DNA of 64,000 nt from the NCBI GenBank assembly GCA_963719345.1, contig CAVRCA010000003.1:744001-808000 (forward strand), read 5' to 3'. Positions 47,034 to 54,168 of the stretch are shown one piece after another. The stretch's first letter is position 1. Every line of letters begins with the position of its first letter. The notes under the pieces are model-generated. The model did not search any database, was not told the DNA's origin, and saw only the letters and a list, made by a program, of their open reading frames with translations. A program made the translations under genes and the position numbers. Source of the DNA: CAVRCA01 sp963719345. GTDB taxonomy: Bacteria; Pseudomonadota; Alphaproteobacteria; Acetobacterales; Acetobacteraceae.

Positions 47034-47079
47034 TCTGGTATGGGTACGGGCGTCACGGCCGTGCTCAAGGAGAGCAGCA

Positions 47080-48540
47080 ATGGCGAGCCCCTTCCCCGGT
47101 GACGCCGGGACGGACGACAAGCTGCACGAGGAGTGCGGCGTCATCGGCCTGTGGAACGTGCCCGATGCCTCGGCGGTGACGGCGCTCGGGCTGCATGCGC
47201 TGCAGCATCGCGGGCAGGAGGCGACCGGGATCGTTTCATTCGACGGGGCGCGGTTCCACTCGCACCGGGGCCTCGGGTTGGTCGGCGACAACTTCGGCGA
47301 TGCCAAGGTGATTGCCTCCCTGCCCGGCCTCAATGCCGTCGGACACAATCGCTACGCCACGACCGGCGACACCATCCTGCGCAACGTGCAGCCGCTCTAT
47401 GCCGATTTCGAGTTCGGCGGTTTTGCGGTGGCGCATAACGGCAACCTGACCAACGCCCACCTGCTGCGGCGCGCGCTGGTGCGGCGCGGCTGCCTGTTCC
47501 AGTCCACCACCGACAGCGAGGTGTTCGTCCACCTCATCGCGATCAGCCTCTATTCGACGGTGGTGGACCGGCTGATCGACGCGCTCAAGCAGGTAGTCGG
47601 CGCCTACTCGCTGGTGGCGCTGTCGCAGGAGCAGCTCATGGGCGTGCGCGATCCGCTCGGCGTCCGGCCGCTGATCCTCGGGCGCCTCGGCACCGGCTGG
47701 GTGCTGGTCAGCGAGAGCTGCGCTCTCGACATCGTCGGCGCCGAGTTCGTGCGCGACATCGAGCCCGGTGAGATCGTCATCATCAACGACCAGGGGGTCC
47801 ACAGCGTCAAGCCGTTCAGCCGGCATGCCGAGCGGTTCTGCGTGTTCGAGTACATCTACTTCGCCCGTCCGGACTCCATCATGGAGGGGATGCCGGTCTA
47901 TCAGGCGCGTCAGCGCATCGGTGCCGAACTTGCCCGCGAGTTGAGCGTCCCGGCCGACGTCGTCGTACCGGTGCCCGATTCGGGCGTGCCCGCCGCCATG
48001 GGGTTCGCGACCGAGAGCGGCATCCCGTTCGAGCTCGGCATCATTCGCAATCACTATGTCGGCCGCACCTTCATCGAACCGACCGACACCATCCGCAATC
48101 TCGGGGTCAAGTTGAAGCACTCGGCCAATCGGGCGGTGCTGAAGGGCAAGCGCGTGGTCCTGGTCGACAATTCGATCGTGCGCGGCACGACGAGCCGCAA
48201 GATCGTCGAGATGGTGCGCCAGGCCGGGGCGGCGGAAGTCCACATGCGGATCTCGTCGCCGCCGACGACGCATTCCTGCTTCTACGGCATCGACACGCCG
48301 GAGCGCGGCAAGCTGCTTGCCGCGCTGCACGACGTGGACGAGATGGCGAAGCTGATCGGCGCCGATACGCTGGCGTTCGTCTCGATCGACGGCCTCTATC
48401 GCGCGCTGGGCAAGCCAGGCCGCGATGCCGACCGGCCGCACTATTGCGACGCCTGTTTCACCGGCGACTATCCAATCCCGTTGCCGGACACGGCGGACAA
48501 CTCCGATCGCCAGCTCACGTTCTTGATCGAAAGCCACTGA
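47080..48540 (+). CDS. purF: Amidophosphoribosyltransferase
   Basis: 486 residues. First committed step of purine synthesis, making phosphoribosylamine from PRPP and glutamine. A short propeptide precedes the N-terminal nucleophile Cys in LHEECGVIGLWNV. Glutaminase landmarks are HNRYATTGDT and VAHNGNLTNA. The phosphoribosyltransferase part has VVPVPDSGVPAAMGFA and the PRPP loop VVLVDNSIVRGTTSRKIV. AAGGAG stands 7 bases before the ATG. C-terminal Cys residues (HYCDACFTGDY) follow. Confidence 0.95.
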   Translation: MASPFPGDAGTDDKLHEECGVIGLWNVPDASAVTALGLHALQHRGQEATGIVSFDGARFHSHRGLGLVGDNFGDAKVIASLPGLNAVGHNRYATTGDTILRNVQPLYADFEFGGFAVAHNGNLTNAHLLRRALVRRGCLFQSTTDSEVFVHLIAISLYSTVVDRLIDALKQVVGAYSLVALSQEQLMGVRDPLGVRPLILGRLGTGWVLVSESCALDIVGAEFVRDIEPGEIVIINDQGVHSVKPFSRHAERFCVFEYIYFARPDSIMEGMPVYQARQRIGAELARELSVPADVVVPVPDSGVPAAMGFATESGIPFELGIIRNHYVGRTFIEPTDTIRNLGVKLKHSANRAVLKGKRVVLVDNSIVRGTTSRKIVEMVRQAGAAEVHMRISSPPTTHSCFYGIDTPERGKLLAALHDVDEMAKLIGADTLAFVSIDGLYRALGKPGRDADRPHYCDACFTGDYPIPLPDTADNSDRQLTFLIESH

Positions 48541-48541
48541 C

Positions 48542-49249
48542 CTGCCCGGCCCGCTCGCGGAACGGATCGTCCTCGTCACCGGTGCCAGCCGCGGCATCGG
48601 TGCCGCCGCCGCGGTCGCGCTGGCTCGGCTCGGCGCGCATCTGGTGATCACCGCACGCACCGAAGGCGGGTTGGAGGAAACCGACGACGCGATCCGGCAG
48701 GCCGGCGGCACCGCGACCCTGCTGCCGCTCGACCTCGCGGAAGGCGATCAGCTCGATGCGCTCGGGCCAAGCCTGTTCCGGCGCTTCGGCCGGTTGGACG
48801 TGTTGGTCCATGCCGCGGCGACGCTCGGGCGATTGACGCCGGTGCCGCACGTCTACCCTGCGGACTGGCAAGACGTGGTCGCCGTGAACGTCAGTGCCGG
48901 GTGGCGGCTGATCCGCACCTGCGCCCCGCTGCTGCAAGTCGCCGAAGCCGGCCGCGCCGTGTTCGTCACCGACGCGCTTGCCCGCGACCCGCGCGCCTAT
49001 TGGGGGGCTTATGGCGCCACCAAGGCCGCCCTCGAACATCTCGTGCTCACCTGGGCGGCGGAGACCAGGACGAGCCGGCTCCGGGTGAACCTGTTCGATC
49101 CGGGGGTCGTGGCGACCCAACTCCGCCGCCAGGCCTTTCCGGGCGAAGATCCGTCCGCGCTCGCGCAACCCGAAGCGGTCACGCCGGCGCTGGCCGCGTT
49201 GTGCCTGCCCGGCGAGAGCCGCCACGGGACGGTGATCCGGGCCGGCTGA
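48542..49249 (+). CDS. Short-chain dehydrogenase without a standard start codon
   Basis: About 235 residues of SDR fold: the cofactor loop VLVTGASRGIGAAAAVALARLGAHLVI, the NAG-like VLVHAAATLG, the catalytic YGATK region (AYWGAYGATKAALEHLVL) and FDPGVVATQL. The frame opens at 48527 and has no ATG, GTG or TTG until GTG at 48641, which lies past the cofactor motif. The likely start is therefore CTG at 48542, two bases after the purF stop, or the true start was lost to a sequence error. Translation is probably coupled to purF. Confidence 0.75.
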   Translation: MPGPLAERIVLVTGASRGIGAAAAVALARLGAHLVITARTEGGLEETDDAIRQAGGTATLLPLDLAEGDQLDALGPSLFRRFGRLDVLVHAAATLGRLTPVPHVYPADWQDVVAVNVSAGWRLIRTCAPLLQVAEAGRAVFVTDALARDPRAYWGAYGATKAALEHLVLTWAAETRTSRLRVNLFDPGVVATQLRRQAFPGEDPSALAQPEAVTPALAALCLPGESRHGTVIRAG

Positions 49250-49346
49250 ACGAACCGTTACCCTCCCAGCGCCCAGGCGCGAGAGGGCGCGTAACCTTGC
49301 ATCAACGAAATCGTGGCAAGGGTGGCGAGCATCCGGGATCATCGCC

Positions 49347-49751
49347 GTGCCATCGGAGCTGCGTCACATCCTGTTCCCGCCCGCGGAGGTCGTGCTGGCG
49401 GTAAAACACTATCACCGGCGCACCGGAACCCCGTTGCCCGCCGGCTCCGTCGTACGATGTGGCCCGGAATGCGATCCGGCGGACGGCATCGTGCGGTTCC
49501 GCATCACCATCGCGCTCGACCCCGGCGATCGCCGCGCCGCTCCCGACGCTAGCGGAGACGGGCAGAGAGATATCCTCATTGAGGACTCGGCGCTCGCCGC
49601 GTCCCTGATCCTGTTCTGCCGGGAGCGCCGCATCCCCTTGCCCGCCACAGCCGGCAAATCGCTGCAGCTGTTCGGCGAACAAGTTTGCCTGCTTGCCACG
49701 ATCAATCCCAAACGGACCGAGTTGCCGCCAGCGGAGCAGATCCGGCTGTAG
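49347..49751 (+). CDS. Conserved-looking hypothetical protein
   Basis: 134 residues from a GTG. It reads VPSELRHILFPPAEVVLAVK and later GDGQRDILIEDSALAASLIL, FCRERRIPLPATAGKSLQLF. No known domain is recognised. Amphipathic helix-strand alternation and codon use like its neighbours support a real gene. It is convergent with the DUF6065-like gene, whose stop lies 38 bases beyond its own. The 97 bases before it hold no gene. Confidence 0.6.
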   Translation: MPSELRHILFPPAEVVLAVKHYHRRTGTPLPAGSVVRCGPECDPADGIVRFRITIALDPGDRRAAPDASGDGQRDILIEDSALAASLILFCRERRIPLPATAGKSLQLFGEQVCLLATINPKRTELPPAEQIRL

Positions 49752-49788
49752 CGCTGCGGCCGGGAGCAGGCTGCCCGGCGGAACGCAG

Positions 49789-50598
49789 TCAGCCGCCATC
49801 GTCCTTGCGCCGCTTGCGGGCGGCGGTGGCGTACTGGCCGCGCGGACGGTTCTCCTGAACATTCGGCCGGACCACTGTGTCGTAGAAGTCGTCCCAATCC
49901 TCCGGCATGAGGCCGGCCATGTCCGCGACTGCCGTGTAGTTGTTCAGCAGCGCGTCATCATAGACGTCGCGCGGGATCGGTTGGACCTGGAACATCGGGT
50001 AGTCGGCGCGGAACTCGATCGGAGTATCGGTCTTGGTCAGGCGCATGTTGGTGAACAGCGGCCCGAACCAGCGGTCGGTCTCGACGATGCCCTCGAACAG
50101 CTCGTAATTCTGGCTGCGGGGAAGGTTGGCCAACGGGCGGATCAGAAGGCTCCAGCCGGGCGCGGTGCGGGCGACCAGCCCACTCCACATCTGCACGATC
50201 CCCGCCTCTTGCATGGCCCCCAGGAAAGGCGGCGAGAAGTCCCGGATCTCCTCCGGCACTGCAGCATTGAACGTCTCGCTGAAGCCAGGAAACTGCGCCA
50301 CGTGCAGCGGATACCAGTCCGATTGCCCTTCCCACGTCCAGATGACGCCGGTGCCGTCCCACATCAGGCTGAAAGTGATTGGGGGAAATATGTAGTAGCC
50401 GAAGGCGGAGGCGGTGACGATTGCCTCGCAGTACCGGAACGCACGAGTCGGCATGGTGCCGATCGCTGACCGGTCGGCGCGTTGCGGGATCTGCGCTTGC
50501 GGGATGAACCGGTGGAACGTGACGAGTGGGCCGGAGGGCCGACGGTCGAAGGGGCTGGGCTGAGCTGTCACTGACCCTTCCTCGAGATGAACGCCCAT
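49789..50598 (-). CDS. DUF6065-like protein next to the repeat gene
   Basis: About 269 residues from the ATG at 50598, which has GGAG 7 bases upstream. No membrane segment or signal peptide. It reads CEAIVTASAFGYYIFPPITF, LMWDGTGVIWTWEGQSDWYP, SPPFLGAMQEAGIVQMWSGL, TAPGWSLLIRPLANLP and YELFEGIVETDRWFGPLFTN. This matches, from memory, the uncharacterised family DUF6065. The C-terminus is basic. The gene lies 67 bases downstream of the 20-unit repeat gene on the same strand, so it is probably cotranscribed. A role in handling the repeat product is a hypothesis only. Confidence 0.7.
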   Translation of the reverse strand: MGVHLEEGSVTAQPSPFDRRPSGPLVTFHRFIPQAQIPQRADRSAIGTMPTRAFRYCEAIVTASAFGYYIFPPITFSLMWDGTGVIWTWEGQSDWYPLHVAQFPGFSETFNAAVPEEIRDFSPPFLGAMQEAGIVQMWSGLVARTAPGWSLLIRPLANLPRSQNYELFEGIVETDRWFGPLFTNMRLTKTDTPIEFRADYPMFQVQPIPRDVYDDALLNNYTAVADMAGLMPEDWDDFYDTVVRPNVQENRPRGQYATAARKRRKDDGG

Positions 50599-50665
50599 TG
50601 TTGGCTCCACTTCTAACTCAGCCGAAAGACCGCGCCAAATCACCCCGTGAAAGGCGAGCCTTGGC

Positions 50666-51997
50666 TCACCGCGCCCCGCGCACCTTGCCGCCATCCGCCA
50701 CCGTTGCCGGCTTCAGGCTCGGCGCCATGCCGCCAAGCGAACCTTGCCGCCATCCGTCACCGCTGCCGGCTTCAGGCTCGGCGCCATGCCGCCGAGGCGC
50801 ACCTTGCCGCCGTCCGTCACCGTCGCCGGCTTCAGGCTCGGCGCCATGCCGCCCAGCCGCACCTTGCCGCCATCCGTCACCGCTGCCGGCTTCAGGCTCG
50901 GCGCCATGCCGCCCAACCGCACCTTGCCGCCATCCGTCACCGCTGCCGGCTTCAGGCTCGGCGCCATGCCGCCCAGCCGCACCTTGCCGCCGTCCGTCAC
51001 CGCTGCCGGCTTCAGGCTCGGCGCCATGCCGCCCAACCGCACCTTGCCGCCGTCCGTCACCGTCGCCGGCTTCAGGCTCGGCGCCATGCCGCCCAGCCGC
51101 ACCTTGCCGCCATCCGCCACCGTCGCCGGCTTCAGGCTCGGCGCCATGCCGCCCAGCCGCACCTTGCCGCCGTCCGTCACCGTCGCCGGCTTCAGGCTCG
51201 GCGCCATGCCGCCCAACCGCACCTTGCCGCTGTCCGTCACCGCTCGCCGGCTTCAGGCTCGGCGCCATGCCGCCCAACCGCACCTTGCCGCCATCCGTCA
51301 CCGTCGCCGGCTTCAGGCTCGGCGCCATGCCGCCGAGGCGCACCTTGCCGCCATCCGTCACCGTCGCCGGCTTCAGGCTCGGCGCCATGCCGCCCAGCCG
51401 CACCTTGCCGCTGTCCGTCACCGCTGCCGGCTTCAGGCTCGGCGCCATGCCCCCCAACCGCACCTTGCCGCCATCCGTCACCGCTGCCGGCTTCAGGCTC
51501 GGCGCCATGCCGCCGAGGCGCACCTTGCCGCCGTCCGTCACCGTCGCCGGCTTCAGGCTCGGCGCCATGCCGCCCAACCGCACCTTGCCGCCATCCGTCA
51601 CCGCTGCCGGCTTCAGGCTCGGCGCCATGCCGCCCAGCCGCACCTTGCCGCCATCCGTCACCGCTGCCGGCTTCAGGCTCGGCGCCATGCCGCCCAACCG
51701 CACCTTGCCGCCATCCGTCACCGCTGCCGGCTTCAGGCTCGGCGCCATGCCGCCGAGGCGCACCTTGCCGCCATCCGTCACCGCTGCCGGCTTCAGGCTC
51801 GGCGCCATGCCGCCCAACCGCACCTTGCCGCCATCCGTCACCGTCGCCGGCTTCAGGCTCGGCGCCATGCCGCCCAGCCGAACCGCGCCAGTATCTCTGA
51901 TCTGGCTGGACAGCGTCGGACGGAATTCGTCGCTCACAGACGCCACTTCGGCATCGCGGGCTGAAGCAATGAGGGCGATCTGGTTTGAAGAGAACAT
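50666..51997 (-). CDS. Leader plus 20 tandem 20-residue repeats, possible multicore peptide precursor
   Basis: The ATG at 51997 has AAAGG about 9 bases upstream. A leader of about 38 residues (MFSSNQIALIASARDAEVAS then VSDEFRPTLSSQIRDTGA) precedes 20 copies of a unit reading KVRLGG-MAPSLKP-[AT/AA]-VTDGG. There is no Cys, aromatic residue, signal peptide or membrane segment. Each unit has two Gly-Gly pairs. A +1 base near 51241 (unit 11) throws the frame out, and a missing base near 50737 (unit 20) restores it before the tail VADGGKVRGAR. Units 12-19 are thus out of frame as given. If the indels are errors, the protein is about 444 residues of nearly pure repeat. Leader, repeated cores and adjacent small enzyme-like gene recall multicore RiPP precursors. 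No homologue is recognised. Confidence 0.75.
   Translation of the reverse strand: MFSSNQIALIASARDAEVASVSDEFRPTLSSQIRDTGAVRLGGMAPSLKPATVTDGGKVRLGGMAPSLKPAAVTDGGKVRLGGMAPSLKPAAVTDGGKVRLGGMAPSLKPAAVTDGGKVRLGGMAPSLKPAAVTDGGKVRLGGMAPSLKPATVTDGGKVRLGGMAPSLKPAAVTDGGKVRLGGMAPSLKPAAVTDSGKVRLGGMAPSLKPATVTDGGKVRLGGMAPSLKPATVTDGGKVRLGGMAPSLKPASGDGQRQGAVGRHGAEPEAGDGDGRRQGAAGRHGAEPEAGDGGGWRQGAAGRHGAEPEAGDGDGRRQGAVGRHGAEPEAGSGDGRRQGAAGRHGAEPEAGSGDGWRQGAVGRHGAEPEAGSGDGWRQGAAGRHGAEPEAGDGDGRRQGAPRRHGAEPEAGSGDGWRQGSLGGMAPSLKPATVADGGKVRGAR
50690..51880. repeat. Tandem array, 20 x 60 bp
   Basis: Twenty near-identical 60-bp units in direct tandem, one per about 60 bases from 50701 to 51900, each containing GGCGCCATGCC (MAPSLKP when read on the minus strand). 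Exceptions to the 60-bp period are one 61-bp unit at 51241 and one 59-bp unit near 50737. There are no spacers, so it is not a CRISPR array. Variation between units is confined to a few positions and mostly synonymous in the minus-strand frame. Confidence 0.95.
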
Positions 51998-52038
51998 CGT
52001 TTCGGACCTTTCGTGTCAATTTTGATTGAAGCTCATCT

Positions 52039-52064
52039 GCAATCAGCGTCTCGTCTCTGATTGC
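52039..52064. promoter_or_regulatory. Inverted repeat in the repeat-gene leader
   Basis: GCAATCAG-N10-CTGATTGC, perfect 8-bp arms, 42-67 bases upstream of the start of the repeat gene. In RNA it would form a stem-loop in the 5' leader; as DNA it could be an operator. Confidence 0.5.
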
Positions 52065-52107
52065 GGTGAGGAAAAGTTCTCACATTAAGGATTTCTTGTC
52101 GTTCTTT

Positions 52108-52134
52108 TGACGTTATCGAGGCGTTAAAACGTCA
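52108..52134. promoter_or_regulatory. Inverted repeat TGACGTT-N13-AACGTCA
   Basis: Perfect 7-bp arms with a 13-base spacer, about 110-137 bases upstream of the repeat gene. Size and spacing fit a dimeric regulator site. The regulator is unknown. Confidence 0.45.
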
Positions 52135-52230
52135 GGTCACAGAAATTAGTTCGGTTCGCACTATATGAACTCAAGTAATGGGCGCATTTCTTCCATCAAG
52201 TACAACCATACGTATATTTTGTTTACTGAT

Positions 52231-52275
52231 TTACCGGAACGGTGCTTTTCAAGAACGGAAAAATTATTCCGGTAA
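52231..52275. promoter_or_regulatory. Inverted repeat TTACCGGAA-N27-TTCCGGTAA
   Basis: Perfect 9-bp arms with a 27-base spacer in the most AT-rich part of the region. It could be two half-sites of a regulator or a long hairpin. Confidence 0.45.
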
Positions 52276-52675
52276 GATTTCATCTGTACTTCCATGACAA
52301 TGTAAATTATTGAAAAGGCTTGATGATTTGACATGAAATCGGCTCAGACCATTAGACAACCGGACGCAACAGGTATTGTGTTCTCCATATGCCTGGCCGG
52401 TTCTAGGCTTGGCTTCGGCAGCAACCGACGGTTCTAAGGCCGGCAAAGGGGATCACCACTCCGGGCGAGCGAGTGTGTCAGAAGCGGGCCATTCCCGTGT
52501 CATTTCACCGACACTCATTGCCGCAAAGGTTGATACGCTTCACGGGAACTCACGTGAATCTTATGCACTGCCTGAGTTCAGGCGCCCTCTTAGCGTTAAA
52601 AGAGAATTCCAATGGCGCTTATTCGCGCCAAGGTTGGGTCGCGCTAGTCACGGCACCATTACTTAGCAAGGGCGC

Positions 52676-52703
52676 AAAAAAAAGCGCCCCGACCCGGGGC
52701 GCG
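52676..52703 (-). terminator. Rho-independent terminator of the ctaA-kinase-tldD operon
   Basis: On the minus strand a perfect 8-bp stem (CGCCCCGG-type, arms GCGCCCCG/CGGGGCGC) with a 3-base loop is followed directly by eight T. It lies 26 bases after the tldD stop, a textbook intrinsic terminator position. Confidence 0.85.
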
Positions 52704-52728
52704 TCATGATGGAATGGTGGAGGAAGTC

Positions 52729-54168
52729 TTAGGCCGCGGTGCCGCCAACCGTCAGTCCGGCAAGCTTCAAGGTGGGCTGGCCCACCCCGACCGGAACCCC
52801 CTGGCCATTCTTGCCGCAGGTCCCGATTCCCGGGTCGAGCGCCATGTCGTCGCCGACCATGCTGACCTTCGTCAGCGCATCCGGCCCGTTGCCGATCAAG
52901 GTGGCGCCCTTGACCGGGGCCGTAACCTTGCCGTCCTCGATCAGATAAGCCTCGCTGGCCGAGAACACGAATTTTCCCGAGGTGATGTCGACTTGGCCGC
53001 CGCCGAAGTTCACGGCGTAGAGGCCGCGGCGGACGGAACGGATCATCTCGTCGGGACGATGCGCGCCGCCCAGCATCACGGTGTTGGTCATCCGCGGCAT
53101 CGGCGCATGCGCAAAGGATTGGCGCCGACCATTGCCGGTTGCCCGCACGCCCATCAGGCGCGCGTTCAGCCGGTCCTGCAGGAAGCCGGTCAGCACGCCG
53201 TCCTCGATCAGCACCGTACGGCTGGTCGGCGTGCCCTCGTCGTCCACCGACAGACTCCCGCGCCGGTCCGCCAAGGTGCCGTCATCCACCACGGTGACGC
53301 CCGGGGCGGCGATCCGTTGCCCGAGCAGGCCGGCAAAAGCCGAGGTCTTCTTGCGGTTGAAGTCGCCTTCGAGCCCGTGGCCGATCGCCTCGTGCAACAG
53401 GATGCCGGGCCAGCCGGGACCGAGCACCACCTCCATCTCACCGGCCGGCGCGGGGCGGCTGTCCAGATTGACCAGGGCCTGACGCAGCGCCTCGTCGACC
53501 GCGCCGCGCCACACGGTCTCGCCGGTCAGACGGTCATAGGCGAAGCGGCCGCCCATGCCATAGCTGCCCGTCTCGCGCCGGCCGTTCGCCTCGACCACGA
53601 GGGTGACGTTCAGTCGCACCAGAGGCCGCAGGTCGGCCACGCGAGTCCCGTCCGGTCGCAGGATCTGCACGGCCTGCCATTCGCCCGCGAGCGACGCCAT
53701 GACCTGTTTGACCCTTGTGTCCTTGCCGCGGGCGTAAGCGTCGATTTCGGCCAACAAGGCGGTCCGGCCAGGGAAATCGGTGGCCGCCAGCGGGTTGGCA
53801 TCCGAATAGAGCCGCGCATTGGTGGCGCGGGGCGGCTCGGCAAAGACGCCCGAGTGGCCCGACGCGACCGCGCCAACGCTGGCAGCCGCCCGCCGGAGCG
53901 CCGCTTCCGACAGCTCGGCCGCGTGTGCGTAGCCGGTGGCCTCGCCCGCGACGGCGCGCAGGCCGAAGCCGAGCGCGGTGTCGAAGCCGGCGCTGCGGAT
54001 GCGCCCGTCGTCAAGACTGATCTGCTCGCTCTCGCGATACTCAAGAAACAGCTCCCCGTCATCGGCGCCGGCGAGCGCGGTCCCGACCACCTGTTCGGCG
54101 GCGGCCCGATCCAGCGCGGCCTCGGCACGGTCGAAGAAGAGCTGGTCGGTGACGACGATCGGGTTCAT
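52729..54168 (-). CDS. tldD: Metalloprotease TldD
   Basis: 479 residues. TldD and its partner TldE form a zinc protease that degrades unfolded or modified peptides and trims the leader of microcin B17 in E. coli. The metal-binding HExxxH is in LLHEAIGHGLEGDFNRKK. Other landmarks: YRESEQISLDDGRIRS, RPLVRLNVTLVVEANGRRETG and MVGDDMALDPGIGTCGKNGQ. The ATG at 54168 overlaps the kinase stop. TldE/PmbA is not encoded in this window. The stop is followed by a strong terminator. Confidence 0.93.
   Translation of the reverse strand: MNPIVVTDQLFFDRAEAALDRAAAEQVVGTALAGADDGELFLEYRESEQISLDDGRIRSAGFDTALGFGLRAVAGEATGYAHAAELSEAALRRAAASVGAVASGHSGVFAEPPRATNARLYSDANPLAATDFPGRTALLAEIDAYARGKDTRVKQVMASLAGEWQAVQILRPDGTRVADLRPLVRLNVTLVVEANGRRETGSYGMGGRFAYDRLTGETVWRGAVDEALRQALVNLDSRPAPAGEMEVVLGPGWPGILLHEAIGHGLEGDFNRKKTSAFAGLLGQRIAAPGVTVVDDGTLADRRGSLSVDDEGTPTSRTVLIEDGVLTGFLQDRLNARLMGVRATGNGRRQSFAHAPMPRMTNTVMLGGAHRPDEMIRSVRRGLYAVNFGGGQVDITSGKFVFSASEAYLIEDGKVTAPVKGATLIGNGPDALTKVSMVGDDMALDPGIGTCGKNGQGVPVGVGQPTLKLAGLTVGGTAA

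Larger units (their letters stand above)
51998..52675. other. AT-richer intergenic region upstream of the repeat gene
   Basis: About 680 bases with no convincing gene. Base composition is far more AT-rich than the rest of the window, especially 52080-52340, suggesting foreign origin or a large regulatory region. It contains three perfect inverted repeats (listed separately). Short frames on the plus strand from 52376 to 52709 look non-coding: no homology is recognised and no good ribosome-binding site is seen. Confidence 0.7.

Noticed and set aside
50690..51880. CRISPR array
   Set aside because: Units are direct tandem copies with no unique spacers, and no cas genes are present.
50526..52025. 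Long plus-strand open frames across the repeat array (up to about 499 codons)
   Set aside because: The 60-bp unit has no stop in most frames, so every frame is open. Only the minus-strand frame has a leader, a ribosome-binding site and silent variation.
52376..52709. Plus-strand frames of 78-96 codons in the AT-rich region
   Set aside because: No recognisable domain, poor start context and composition unlike coding DNA of the window.
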